From NCBI GenBank assembly GCA_001683895.1, contig LXQJ01000045.1, forward strand, positions 13,063 to 77,062: DNA of 64,000 nt, written 5' to 3'. Under the pieces are notes generated by a model. It was given only the letters and a program-made list of their open reading frames with translations, did not search any database and had not been told where the DNA came from. A program made the translations under genes and the position numbers. Origin of the DNA: Luteimonas sp. ANT-B3E. GTDB taxonomy: Bacteria > Pseudomonadota > Gammaproteobacteria > Xanthomonadales > Xanthomonadaceae. This document shows, piece after piece, positions 26,177 through 36,336 of the stretch. Positions within the stretch are counted from its first letter, which is position 1, and every line of letters starts with the position of its first letter.

Positions 26177-26365
26177 GTGCAGATCCAGACCACCCCCCAG
26201 TCCCCCGCCGCCGCCCCGGTCAATACGACCACCGCCCGCGACGCGTTCACCCGTCCGGAAGCGCGCACCCGCGCCTTCGGCGTCGGTTACGGCAGCAGCA
26301 GCGGCTACGCCAGCCAGCGCCGTTACTCGCAGGACTGGGCCGCCCCGCGGTTCCGGTTCGCCTGA
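26177..26365 (+). CDS. Small protein with GYG-SSGYAS motif, copy 1
   Basis: 62 residues from the GTG at 26177, with a strong AAGGAG seven bases before it. The N-terminus MQIQTTPQ and the C-terminal block AFGVGYGSSSGYASQRRYSQ match the next small ORF. It has no Cys, no signal peptide and no membrane helix. The middle is Ala/Pro/Thr-rich and probably disordered. The function is unknown. The conserved aromatic/Gly-rich block suggests an interaction or assembly motif. Confidence 0.65.
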   Translation: MQIQTTPQSPAAAPVNTTTARDAFTRPEARTRAFGVGYGSSSGYASQRRYSQDWAAPRFRFA

Positions 26366-26409
26366 TCCACGCCGCACTCCTTCCCTCGACTCCCCCACAG
26401 GACCACACC

Positions 26410-26604
26410 ATGCAGACCCAGACCGCCCCCCAGGCTGCGCTGCGCCAACCAGCCACCGCAACCCCGTTCTCGCCGCGCGCCGGCGCCTATGACGCGCCGC
26501 CCACTGCGCGCGCCTTTGGCGTCGGTTACGGCGCCAGCAGCGGCTACGCCAGCGCCCGCCGCTATGGGCGTGACCAGACGATGCCGCTGTTCCGCTGCGG
26601 CTGA
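26410..26604 (+). CDS. Small protein with GYG-SSGYAS motif, copy 2
   Basis: 64 residues from the ATG at 26410, with AGGA upstream. It repeats the layout of its neighbour: MQTQTAPQ at the N-terminus, a low-complexity middle, then AFGVGYGASSGYASARRYGR and a short hydrophobic C-terminus ending FRCG. The pair is a tandem duplication 44 bp apart and probably one transcript. No maturation or transport genes that would mark a peptide natural product are adjacent. The function is unknown. Confidence 0.65.
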   Translation: MQTQTAPQAALRQPATATPFSPRAGAYDAPPTARAFGVGYGASSGYASARRYGRDQTMPLFRCG

Positions 26605-26738
26605 AGGCCTCCCGCGCTGGCGTTTGCCCCACGCGGCACGCGCGTCTAGGCTGCCGGCGTCGTCCTGCGGAAGCACGCCATGGCCATCTTCCGCGTCACC
26701 GCCAGCGTGTTGATCGCCAGTCCCCGCGGAATATCCGC

Positions 26739-27176
26739 GTGACCCGGTCTGCCGAGGGCATCTTCTGCCAGCACATCACGCTGGACGCCCTCAATGCCAT
26801 GGCGCATGGGACCGCGATCGCCGCGCTCGGCATCGAGTTCACCGAGATCGGCGGCGATTTCCTGCGCGCCACCATGCCGGTGGATGGCCGGACGCTGCAG
26901 CCGTTCGGGCTGCTGCATGGCGGTGCGTCGGTGCTGCTGGCCGAGACCCTTGGCAGCAGCGCGGGCGGCTTCTGCGTTGCCGAAGGCAATGCCTGCGTGG
27001 GCATCGAGATCAACGCCAACCACTTGCGCGGCGTCCGTGACGGTCTGGTCACAGGCACCGCACGGCCGCTGCACCTGGGCCGCAGCACGCAGGTATGGGA
27101 CATTCGCATCGCCGACGCCGCCGACCGGCCGGTCTGCGTGTCGCGGCTGACGCTCGCTGTGGTGCCTGCCCGCTGA
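26739..27176 (+). CDS. Hotdog-fold acyl-CoA thioesterase (PaaI/YdiI type)
   Basis: 145 residues from the GTG at 26739. LGIEFTEIGGDFLRATMPVD, LLHGGASVLLAETLGS with the catalytic Glu, and VGIEINANHLRGVRDG are characteristic of the YdiI/MenI group. YdiI-like enzymes hydrolyse aromatic or medium-chain acyl-CoA. It stands upstream of a PlsC-like acyltransferase and a YheT-like hydrolase, forming a small lipid-related neighbourhood. The start is a GTG, with no better ATG in frame. Confidence 0.85.
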   Translation: MTRSAEGIFCQHITLDALNAMAHGTAIAALGIEFTEIGGDFLRATMPVDGRTLQPFGLLHGGASVLLAETLGSSAGGFCVAEGNACVGIEINANHLRGVRDGLVTGTARPLHLGRSTQVWDIRIADAADRPVCVSRLTLAVVPAR

Positions 27177-27321
27177 CGCTTTGGGGGCGGATACCCGGCG
27201 GCGCCCGCGATGCGCGCCCGTCGGCTCCAGCTGAACACGGCCTAGAATGATGGCTCCAGCCGCACGGTGCATCCTGCCGGCCGTCCCTTCCGCCCGCCCG
27301 CCCGCCGAGGCATCTTGCCCC

Positions 27322-28137
27322 GTGAGACCCGTGTCCGATACCCACGACCGCACTGCGACGCCGCCGGCCGATGCGCTGGCGCGCGCCTGGCGCTACGCGT
27401 ACCGGACGCCGATGCTGCTGTGGCACCTGCTGGTGCACCTGCCGCTGGTGATGCTGGCGCTGTTGCCGCCCTGGGCCGACATCGACGTCGGCCACGGCGA
27501 GCGCTTCGGCCACCGCATGATCCGCGCATGGTCGTCGGGGATGCTGCGCGTCTTCGGGTTCAGGCCTCGGCGCTTCGGCACGCCGCTGCCCGGGGCGACG
27601 CTGTTCGTCGCCAACCACGTCAGCTGGATCGACATCGTCGCCCTGCACAGCCAGCGGATGATGGGGCTGGTGGCCAAGCACGAGATCGCCTCGTGGCCGG
27701 TGATTGGCTGGGTGGCCGGGCAGGGAGAAACCATCTTCCACCAGCGCGGCAGCCAGGAATCGCTCGGCGGCGTGCTGCAGCAGATGCTGGCGCGGCTGCG
27801 CGGGGGCCATTCCGTCGGGGTGTTCCCGGAAGGGCGCGCGCGCGACGGCGTCGAGGTCGGGCCGTTCCACGCGCGGATCTTCCTCGCCGCGGTCGAGGCC
27901 GGGGTCGGGGTGCAGCCGGTCGCGCTGCGCTACGGCACGCAAGCAGCGGTGCAGGCGGTGGTGGCCTTCGGGCCCGACGAGAACTTCATGCAGAACTTGC
28001 TGCGCCTGCTCGGCGAGCCGCCGCGGGTCGCCGACGTGGTGTTCTGCGAGGGCATCGTGCCCGGCTTCGCGGATGGCCGCCGGCAGATCGCCGGCCTGGC
28101 GCGCGCGCGCGTGGTCGATGCGCTGCGCCGGCCATGA
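27322..28137 (+). CDS. Lysophospholipid acyltransferase (PlsC-like)
   Basis: About 271 residues from the GTG at 27322; the frame is open upstream to an ATG at 27247, and another GTG at 27331 is possible. A membrane helix lies near the N-terminus (LLWHLLVHLPLVMLALL). The HX4D motif is NHVSWID and the glycerol-3-phosphate-binding block is VFPEGRARDG. The enzyme acylates 1-acyl-glycerophosphate, or a related lysolipid such as ornithine lipid, at the inner membrane. It ends 14 bp before the hydrolase gene, so the two form one unit. Confidence 0.87.
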   Translation: MRPVSDTHDRTATPPADALARAWRYAYRTPMLLWHLLVHLPLVMLALLPPWADIDVGHGERFGHRMIRAWSSGMLRVFGFRPRRFGTPLPGATLFVANHVSWIDIVALHSQRMMGLVAKHEIASWPVIGWVAGQGETIFHQRGSQESLGGVLQQMLARLRGGHSVGVFPEGRARDGVEVGPFHARIFLAAVEAGVGVQPVALRYGTQAAVQAVVAFGPDENFMQNLLRLLGEPPRVADVVFCEGIVPGFADGRRQIAGLARARVVDALRRP

Positions 28138-28150
28138 GGTCCGGCCGCCC

Positions 28151-29164
28151 ATGACCGCGTCCACGCAGGCCAGCGCCTACCGGCCGCCGGCCTGGCTGCG
28201 CAACGCCCACGTGCAGTCGGTGCTCGGCAGCAGTCCGCTGCGCCGGCGCCGCGGCGAGCGCGCGCTGGCCGCCTGCGGCGCCGCCACGCGACCGGTCGAC
28301 GTCGACGGCGGCGACGGCGTGCGCCTGCACGGGCTGCATTCGCGGGTGGTCGGCACGTCGTCGCGCGGGCTGGTGCTGCTGATGCACGGCTGGGAGGGCA
28401 GCGTCGACTCAAGCTACATGCGCCTGACCGCAGCCCAGCTGCTGCGGCGCGGATTCGAGGTCTTCCGGCTCAATTTCCGCGATCACGGCGATACCCACCA
28501 CCTCAATCCCGACCTGTTCCACTCCAACCGCATCGACGAGGTGGTGCAGGGCGCGCTCGACGTCTCGCGCCAGTTCCCGGCGCGGCCGATGTTCGCAGCC
28601 GGCTACTCGCTGGGTGGCAACTTCGCGCTGCGGCTGGGGCTTCGCGCGCCTGCTGCGGGGCTGCCGCTGGCGCACGTCGCGGCGGTGTGCCCGGTGCTCG
28701 ACCCGGCGCTGACGATGCAGCAGATGGAGCGTGGGCTGTGGCTGTACCTGCGCTACTTCGAAAAGAAGTGGCGCGGGTCGCTGCAGCGCAAGCGCCAGCT
28801 GTTCCCGGACCACCACGACTTCGACGACGCCACGCTGAAGCTGGGGATGCGCGAGCTGACGCAATGGATGGTGCAGCGGCACACCGACTTCGGCTCGCTG
28901 GACGCGTATTTTGACGGATATTCCATCGCAGGGAACAGGCTGGAGGGGCTGGGCATCGGCGCCGACATCCTGATGAGCGAGGACGACCCGGTGATCCCGG
29001 TGGCGGAGTTCCGTGCGCTGCTGCTGCCCACGCACGCCCGGCTCGAAGTCGCGCGCTGGGGCGGCCACTGCGGGTTCCTCGAGAGCCCGCGCCTCGATGG
29101 CTACGCCGAGCGCTGGGTCGCCGACCGGCTCGAGCGCTGCGTCGCGGCGCGCGCGGCCGCCTGA
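28151..29164 (+). CDS. Alpha/beta hydrolase, YheT family
   Basis: 337 residues from the ATG at 28151. RPPAWLRNAHVQSVLGS at the N-terminus and LMHGWEGSVDSSYM are typical of the YheT/EMB8 group. The nucleophile elbow is AGYSLGGN, followed by EDDPVIP (acid) and GGHCGFLE (His). Family members are esterases of broad specificity, and some act on lipid-derived esters. It directly follows the acyltransferase and ends before a TPR gene that starts 84 bp on. Confidence 0.87.
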   Translation: MTASTQASAYRPPAWLRNAHVQSVLGSSPLRRRRGERALAACGAATRPVDVDGGDGVRLHGLHSRVVGTSSRGLVLLMHGWEGSVDSSYMRLTAAQLLRRGFEVFRLNFRDHGDTHHLNPDLFHSNRIDEVVQGALDVSRQFPARPMFAAGYSLGGNFALRLGLRAPAAGLPLAHVAAVCPVLDPALTMQQMERGLWLYLRYFEKKWRGSLQRKRQLFPDHHDFDDATLKLGMRELTQWMVQRHTDFGSLDAYFDGYSIAGNRLEGLGIGADILMSEDDPVIPVAEFRALLLPTHARLEVARWGGHCGFLESPRLDGYAERWVADRLERCVAARAAA

Positions 29165-29248
29165 CGGCCGCTCCGGCCAGCAGGAGCGCGGCGACGCGCC
29201 CGCTACAATCCGCGGCCCGGGTACGCCCCGATGCCATGATTCCTGCCG

Positions 29249-31342
29249 ATGCAGCCAGACATCCTCGACGCGCTCCGCCACGGCGATCACGGCCAGGCCC
29301 TCGCGCTGTCGCGCGCCGCGGTTGCCGCTACCCCCGACGATCCGCAGGCGCACCGCGCGCTGGCGTTCGCGCTGCGCGCCGGCGGCGACACCGACGCCGC
29401 GCGCGAGTCGCTGGAGCGCGCGATCGCGCTGGCGCCCGATGACGCCGACCTGTACTTCCAGCGCGCGGGGTTCCTGCTCGGCGCGCGCCAGTTGGCGGAG
29501 GCGGAGCACGCGCTGGTAACCAGCGTGGGGCTGGATCCGAACCAGTTCGGCGCCTACATCCTGCAGGCGCAGCTGGCGCTGGGGCGAGGCGACCTGGACA
29601 AGGCGACGCGCCTGGGGCGGCTGGCCGCGCGACTGGCGCCCGACCACCCGTGGCTGCAGGCGCTGGAGGGCACGCTGGCGCTGCGCCGCGGCGATGCCGA
29701 CGGTGCGCTTGCGCAACTTTCTGCCGCCGCCGCGCAGTCGCCCGACGAGCCGCAGCTGCGCTACGCGCTCGGCTTCGCGTACATGGCCAAGGGCCACCAC
29801 GCGTTTGCCGAGCAGGCGTTCCGCGGCGTACTGGAAGCGTCGCCCGACGCGTTGAGCCTGCATGGGCTGATCGCGGGGCAACTGCAGCAGCAGGGCCGGA
29901 TGGCCGACGCCGCGGACGCGCTGGCGCCGATGCTCGACGATCCCGCCATCGCGACCCCGCCGCTGCGCCGCTATGCCGGCGAACTGGAGCTTGTGGCTGG
30001 CCGCCTCGAACGGGCGCTGCCGCACCTGCGCGCGGCGCTGGCCGCGATGCCGGGCGACGGCCGCACGCTGGCGGCGATCTGCGACGCCTGGCGCCGCGCC
30101 AACGCCGGTGGCGACGCCCGCGCGACGCTGGACGCCGCGCTTGCCACGTCCCCCGGTGAATCCGGCCTGTGGCAGGCACGCGCGACGTTCTCGCAGGATC
30201 CCGTCGACGCCGCGACGGTCATCGACCGCTGGCTGGCGGCAATGCCCGCCCACCTGCCGGCGCTGGACATGCGCATGCACCTGCTGGCGACCACCGGCGA
30301 TGCCGATGGCGCCGAGGCGGCGGCCGCGGAGATCGTCGCGATCGAGCCGGGGCGCAGCGAGGCCGAGCTGCGGCTGATCGACGCCAAGCTGCGTCGCGAC
30401 CCCGCGTCCGCGGTCGCCCACATCGAAGGTCTGCTCGCGAAGGCGACCCTCGACGACACCCGGCGCCTGCTGCGCCAGTGGCTGGCGATGGCCCTTGACC
30501 GCGCCGGCGCGGTCGGCCGGGCAGCGGCGCTGTGGATCGAGGGCAATGCCGAAGTCGCGGGTGAGCGGCTGCCGCTGCCGCCGATGAGCGGCCCGGAGGC
30601 CATCGCGGCGCTGCCGCCGATCGCGGCGGCGACTGCATCGGACGCGGCCGGCGCCGACACGGTTCGGGCCGCGTTCCTGGTCGGCGTGCCGGGCTCGCTG
30701 GTCGAGCGCCTGGCGGCGGCGCTGCTCGGCACCGTCGAGGCATTCCGTGCCGACCGCTTCGGTGCCTCGCCGCCGGACGACGCGCTGCAGAACTATCACA
30801 CCCCTGGCCGACTTGCCTCGGGCGAAACCACGCCGGCCGACGTCGCGGCCAGCTGGCTCGCCGCGCTGCCGGCACGTGGCCTGGGTCACGAGGCGGTCGA
30901 CTGGCTGCTGTGGTGGGACAACGCGCTGCTCGCCGTGCTGCGCGCGGAGTTGCCCGATGCCGCGCTGCTGGTCGCGCTGCGCGATCCGCGCGACATGCTG
31001 CTGGACTGGCTGGCATTCGGTGCCCCGGCGCCATTCGCGCTGGCGTCACCGGTGGCGGCCGCGGGCTGGCTGGCGGCGTCGCTCGACCACGTCGCAACGC
31101 TGCACGAGCAGGACCTGTTCCCGCACGCGCTGCTGCGCCTGGACGACATCGCCGACGATCCCGATGCGCTGGCGCAGGCGCTCGGCGCGGCGCTGAAGAC
31201 GACGCTGCCGGTGGCACCGGCGGGCGCGTTTGGGCCGCCGCATTTCGCTGCCGGCCACTGGCGTGCCTATGCCGTGCCGCTGGAGGAGGCGTTCGCACTG
31301 CTGGCCCCGGTCGCCGTGCGGCTGGGCTATCCCGAGGCCTGA
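29249..31342 (+). CDS. TPR protein with a degenerate sulfotransferase-like C-terminus
   Basis: 697 residues. About ten helix-turn-helix TPR units span residues 5-430 (for example DPQAHRALAFALRAGGDTDA, DADLYFQRAGFLLGARQLAE). From about residue 460 the sequence resembles the TPR-linked sulfotransferase family: AFLVGVPGSLVERLAAALL, DWLLWWDNALLAVLRAELPD and VALRDPRDMLLDW. The usual 5'-phosphosulfate loop (G-PRSGTT) reads GVPGSLVER, so PAPS binding is doubtful. It may be an inactive scaffold. It is followed by a bidirectional hairpin. Confidence 0.75.
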   Translation: MQPDILDALRHGDHGQALALSRAAVAATPDDPQAHRALAFALRAGGDTDAARESLERAIALAPDDADLYFQRAGFLLGARQLAEAEHALVTSVGLDPNQFGAYILQAQLALGRGDLDKATRLGRLAARLAPDHPWLQALEGTLALRRGDADGALAQLSAAAAQSPDEPQLRYALGFAYMAKGHHAFAEQAFRGVLEASPDALSLHGLIAGQLQQQGRMADAADALAPMLDDPAIATPPLRRYAGELELVAGRLERALPHLRAALAAMPGDGRTLAAICDAWRRANAGGDARATLDAALATSPGESGLWQARATFSQDPVDAATVIDRWLAAMPAHLPALDMRMHLLATTGDADGAEAAAAEIVAIEPGRSEAELRLIDAKLRRDPASAVAHIEGLLAKATLDDTRRLLRQWLAMALDRAGAVGRAAALWIEGNAEVAGERLPLPPMSGPEAIAALPPIAAATASDAAGADTVRAAFLVGVPGSLVERLAAALLGTVEAFRADRFGASPPDDALQNYHTPGRLASGETTPADVAASWLAALPARGLGHEAVDWLLWWDNALLAVLRAELPDAALLVALRDPRDMLLDWLAFGAPAPFALASPVAAAGWLAASLDHVATLHEQDLFPHALLRLDDIADDPDALAQALGAALKTTLPVAPAGAFGPPHFAAGHWRAYAVPLEEAFALLAPVAVRLGYPEA

Positions 31343-31380
31343 GCCAGGCGCGAGCCCAACACATCCCCTGTGCGCAGACA

Positions 31381-31407
31381 ACGACGCCCCGGCTTCCGGG
31401 GCGTCGT
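31381..31407. terminator. Bidirectional terminator between convergent genes
   Basis: ACGACGCCCCGG pairs perfectly with CCGGGGCGTCGT across a three-base loop. The hairpin sits between the TPR gene and the convergent protease gene and can end transcription from both sides. No long U-tract is present. Confidence 0.65.
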
Positions 31408-31443
31408 CGTATCGTCCGCCGCATCATGCCGCGACGAGATGCC

Positions 31444-32754
<1,311 letters not shown>

Positions 32755-32936
32755 TCAAGCCCAATTGCCGCAGCCGCGACGTGTCATGGGTCACGTCGTG
32801 GCCCCTGCGCGGCCCATTCAAAAACATGAAGACGGTGCCGATTGCGGGAACCGTGCACTGCGTGCGGGATGGTGCGTCGCGACATTCGTCGCGCCTCGTG
32901 CCGTCATGCCTGCACGACATGAGCCGCGAGACGCGG

Positions 32937-33731
32937 TTATTCGCCTGCAGGCAGCCAGACCAGCAGGGCCAAGCCAAGCGCGATCCGGTAGACCGCGAAG
33001 CCGGTGAACCGATGCTGCTTGATGTAGGCCAGCAGCCAGCGCACGACGATGAACGCGGTGACGGTCGATGCCGTGACCGCGACCGCGACCGAGGCCCAGT
33101 CCTCGGTACCCACGCCGCCGTCGACCAGCAGCTCGACGAACGCGAACGCGCTCGCGGCGAACATCGTCGGAATGCCGACCAGGAACACGAACTCGGTCGC
33201 CGACGAGCGCCGGCCGAGGCCTGCGAGCATCGCCATGAAAATGGCCGCCGCCGACCGCGAGGTGCCGGGAAAGATGCCCGCCACCACCTGTGCCAGGCCC
33301 ACCAGCACCGCGATCTTCCAGGTCACCACGTCACTGTCGGGACGGCGCTCGGCGACGCGCTCGGCGACCAGCATCCACACCCCGCCCAGTACCAGCGCCC
33401 AGGCGATCGGGGTGACCGTTTCAGGCAGCTCCCAGCCCAGCAGCCGCACCGGCAGGCCGACCAGCGCCGTGACCGCGAACGCGGCTGCGAGCTTCATCGC
33501 ATAGTCGCGGTGCAGCGGGTCACCGAGGCCGGTGGCGAGGGACCAGATGCGCTGACGGAACACCAGCGTGATCGCCAGGATCGCACCGGCCTGGATGACG
33601 ATGTTGAAGAAGTCCGAGCGCTCGCCCAGCCAGCGCTGCGCGATCAGCAGGTGACCGGTGCTGGACACCGGAAGGAACTCGGTCAGGCCTTCGAGGATGC
33701 CCAGCAGCAGCGCGGCGAAGAGATCGTTCAT
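32937..33731 (-). CDS. uppP: Undecaprenyl-diphosphatase
   Basis: 264 residues from the ATG at 33731 (MNDLFAALLLGILEGLTEFL); the frame extends 13 codons upstream without need. It is a polytopic inner-membrane protein with the family motifs LEGLTEFLPVSSTGHLLIA and PGTSRSAA. It removes a phosphate from undecaprenyl pyrophosphate so that the lipid carrier can be reused for peptidoglycan and surface polymers, and it can confer bacitracin tolerance. It is divergent from glnA. Confidence 0.95.
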   Translation of the reverse strand: MNDLFAALLLGILEGLTEFLPVSSTGHLLIAQRWLGERSDFFNIVIQAGAILAITLVFRQRIWSLATGLGDPLHRDYAMKLAAAFAVTALVGLPVRLLGWELPETVTPIAWALVLGGVWMLVAERVAERRPDSDVVTWKIAVLVGLAQVVAGIFPGTSRSAAAIFMAMLAGLGRRSSATEFVFLVGIPTMFAASAFAFVELLVDGGVGTEDWASVAVAVTASTVTAFIVVRWLLAYIKQHRFTGFAVYRIALGLALLVWLPAGE

Positions 33732-33809
33732 GAAGTCCGGGGGCAACGACGGCGCGACAGCATAGGCCACGCGCGCACTGCGCCATCAAGGTGCATAGCG
33801 CGGCCGAGC

Positions 33810-33826
33810 CGGTCCATGTTGGTGCC
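33810..33826 (+). promoter_or_regulatory. Possible NtrC binding site upstream of glnA
   Basis: CGGTCCATGTTGGTGCC matches the 17-bp NtrC consensus (TGCAC-N7-GTGCA type) well in its right half (TTGGTGC) and loosely in its left half. It lies 62 bp upstream of the sigma-54 -24 element, a normal enhancer distance. A separate GGTGCA half-site is at 33790-33795. Confidence 0.4.
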
Positions 33827-33887
33827 TTGCGCGCGGGCGGTCGCGGTGGTTGCCCGACGAATCAACCACCTGCAGGGCCAGCATCGC

Positions 33888-33902
33888 TGGCATGGCGCTT
33901 GC
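33888..33902 (+). promoter_or_regulatory. Sigma-54 promoter of glnA
   Basis: TGGCATGGCGCTTGC fits the -24/-12 consensus TGGCACG-N4-TTGC, with the invariant GG and GC correctly spaced 10 bp apart. Predicted transcription starts about 12 bp downstream, leaving a leader of about 27 bp to the glnA ATG. NtrC encoded at 38280 is the likely activator. Confidence 0.8.
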
Positions 33903-33940
33903 GTTCATGGCTACCACTCTTTCAGATGAAGGTCTTCACC

Positions 33941-35350
33941 ATGTCCATTGAACACGTCGAGAAGCTGGTCAAGGAACACAAGGTCGAGTTCGTCGACCTC
34001 CGCTTCAGCGACATGCGCGGCGTCGAACACCACGTCACCTATCCGAAGTCGATCGTCGAGGCGGCGCTGTTTGAGGACGGCAAGATGTTCGACGGCTCGT
34101 CGATCAGCGGCTGGAAGGGCATCAACGAGTCCGACATGGTGCTGCTGCCGGATGCGTCCACCGCGTACATCGACCCGTTCACCGCCGACCCGACCGTGGT
34201 ACTCACCTGCGACGTGCTCGATCCGGCGACGATGCAGGCCTACGCCCGCGACCCGCGCGGCATCGCGCGCCGCGCCGAGGCCTACCTCAAGTCCAGCGGC
34301 ATTGCCGAGCAGGCATTCTTCGGCCCGGAGCCGGAGTTCTTCATCTTCGACTCGGTGCGCTACGCCAACGACATGGGCCACACCTTCTTCCGCATCGAGT
34401 CCGAGGAAGCGGCCTGGAACTCGGGCAAGGACTACGACGGCGGCAACACCGGATACCGGCCGGGGGTGAAGGGCGGCTACTTCCCGGTGGCGCCGCTGGA
34501 CTCGCTGCACGACATCCGCGCGGAGATGTGCAAGACGCTGGAGGAGGTCGGCATCGAGGTCGAGGTGCACCACCACGAGGTCGCCAATGCCGGCCAGTGC
34601 GAGATCGGCACCAAGTTCAATTCGCTGGTGAAGAAGGCCGACGAGCTGCAGGCGATGAAGTACGTGATCAAGAACGTCGCGCACCGCAACGGCAAGACCG
34701 CGACCTTCATGCCCAAGCCGATCGTGGGCGACAACGGCAGCGGCATGCACGTGCACCAGTCGCTTGCCAAGGGCGGCACCAACCTCTTCACGGGCGACGG
34801 CTACGGCGGCCTGAGCCAGATGGCGCTGTGGTATATCGGCGGCATCTTCAAGCATGCGCGCGCCATCAATGCGTTCGCCAACTCGACCACCAACAGCTAC
34901 AAGCGGCTGGTGCCGGGCTACGAAGCGCCGGTGATGCTGGCGTACTCGGCGCGCAACCGTTCCGCGTCGTGCCGCATCCCGTACGTGGCCAATCCGAAGG
35001 CGCGCCGCATCGAGGTCCGATTCCCGGACCCGATGAACTCCGGCTACCTGATCTTCTCGGCGCTGATGATGGCCGGGCTGGACGGCATCAAGAACCAGAT
35101 CGACCCGGGCGAGCCGAGCGACAAGGACCTCTACGACCTGCCGCCGGAAGAGGCCAAGGACATCCCGACCGTGTGCCATTCGCTCGACCAGGCGCTCGAC
35201 GCGCTCGACGCCGACCGCGAGTTTCTCAAGGCCGGCGGGGTGTTCAGCGACGACTTCATCGACGCTTACATCGCGCTGAAGATGAAGGAAGTCACGGCCT
35301 TCCGATCGGCAACCCATCCGCTCGAATACCAGATGTACTACGCGATCTGA
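33941..35350 (+). CDS. glnA: Glutamine synthetase, type I
   Basis: 469 residues from the ATG at 33941, the same length as E. coli GlnA; the ATG at 33926 is an alternative. Key blocks are [45 protein letters not shown] and NRSASCRIP. The adenylylation Tyr is residue 398 in [10 protein letters not shown], so activity should be controlled by GlnE. It makes glutamine from glutamate, ammonia and ATP as a dodecamer. Transcription is from a sigma-54 promoter upstream. Confidence 0.97.
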   Translation: MSIEHVEKLVKEHKVEFVDLRFSDMRGVEHHVTYPKSIVEAALFEDGKMFDGSSISGWKGINESDMVLLPDASTAYIDPFTADPTVVLTCDVLDPATMQAYARDPRGIARRAEAYLKSSGIAEQAFFGPEPEFFIFDSVRYANDMGHTFFRIESEEAAWNSGKDYDGGNTGYRPGVKGGYFPVAPLDSLHDIRAEMCKTLEEVGIEVEVHHHEVANAGQCEIGTKFNSLVKKADELQAMKYVIKNVAHRNGKTATFMPKPIVGDNGSGMHVHQSLAKGGTNLFTGDGYGGLSQMALWYIGGIFKHARAINAFANSTTNSYKRLVPGYEAPVMLAYSARNRSASCRIPYVANPKARRIEVRFPDPMNSGYLIFSALMMAGLDGIKNQIDPGEPSDKDLYDLPPEEAKDIPTVCHSLDQALDALDADREFLKAGGVFSDDFIDAYIALKMKEVTAFRSATHPLEYQMYYAI

Positions 35351-35573
35351 CCGCTTGCGACCCCTGCGCGCGTCGGGCTGACAACGCCGGCGCCGCTGGG
35401 CGGGCCGCAGGCGCCGCCAGTGTGCGACGTGCGACGGCCATCACGGCGAGGGGGCCGCCTGCGGATGCGCGCGCGACTCACGCCAATCGCATGACCGGCC
35501 TGCACGCTGATGGCGCTGGGTATCCGCGGTCGAAGGCTGTTGCCGGAAAGCCGGACCCGGTCGCGGCCGGACG

Positions 35574-36185
35574 TCAGTCGTAGAAGTCGACCACACCCGA
35601 CTCCAGGTCGTACATGCAGCCGGCGATCTTCACCTCTCCGTTTGCCACCATCTCGGCAATGATCGGGCTGTCGTGCACGATCTTTTCCATGTTGAGCAAC
35701 ACATTCTGTTTGGCCACGTGAGCGACGAAGGACGTGTCCTCGGACGTGGCTGTGCCCCGGCTCTGCGTGACTGACGCTACTGCAGGCTTCATATTGGCGA
35801 GCATCGCGGTGATGTTGCCCAGTTCGACATCATCGACCGCCGCCTTGACTGCGCCACAGTCGCTGTGACCCATGATGAGGATCAACTTCGAACCCGAAAC
35901 CTTGCAGGCGAACTCAATGCTGCCAAGGATGTCGGTATTGACGAAATTCCCGGCGACGCGGGCATTGAAGATATCGCCGATACCCTTGTCGAAGATGATC
36001 TCAGCCGGTTTGCGCGAGTCGATGCAGCCCAGCACGATCGCATAGGGGGTCTGTCCCAGCGCGGTACGACTTGCATCAACCAGATGATCGCGATACTGCG
36101 GCTTGCCATCCAGAAAGCGTTTGTTCCCAAGTTTGAATTTTTCCAGAATCTCATCGGGTCCCATCTGGGGTTGGAGTTCTCGCAT
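35574..36185 (-). CDS. Beta-class carbonic anhydrase
   Basis: 203 residues. Zinc ligands are seen in VLGCIDSRKPAEIIFD (Cys, with the Asp-Arg dyad) and IMGHSDCGAV (His and Cys). It interconverts CO2 and bicarbonate in the cytoplasm. Codon use is visibly less G+C-rich than in neighbouring genes (many AAA, ATT, GAA codons), a sign of later acquisition. It stands alone between glnA and the amidase gene. Confidence 0.9.
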   Translation of the reverse strand: MRELQPQMGPDEILEKFKLGNKRFLDGKPQYRDHLVDASRTALGQTPYAIVLGCIDSRKPAEIIFDKGIGDIFNARVAGNFVNTDILGSIEFACKVSGSKLILIMGHSDCGAVKAAVDDVELGNITAMLANMKPAVASVTQSRGTATSEDTSFVAHVAKQNVLLNMEKIVHDSPIIAEMVANGEVKIAGCMYDLESGVVDFYD

Positions 36186-36336
36186 GCGGGTGTCCTCTCG
36201 TTGAATCGCCCAGGGTTCGCTGGGCGCTCAGGGGGCGCGTCTCGCGCGTTGTTTCCAGGACTCTACAGGGGGTGAGTTGACGCTCGTGTCGCGCCACCGG
36301 CTTGCAAATGCAGGGCATGGCGCGTGCAATGCCGGC

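Noticed and set aside
26177-26604. A complete RiPP biosynthetic cluster
   Set aside because: No leader-binding, cyclase, protease or transporter gene is adjacent; only the two small ORFs exist.
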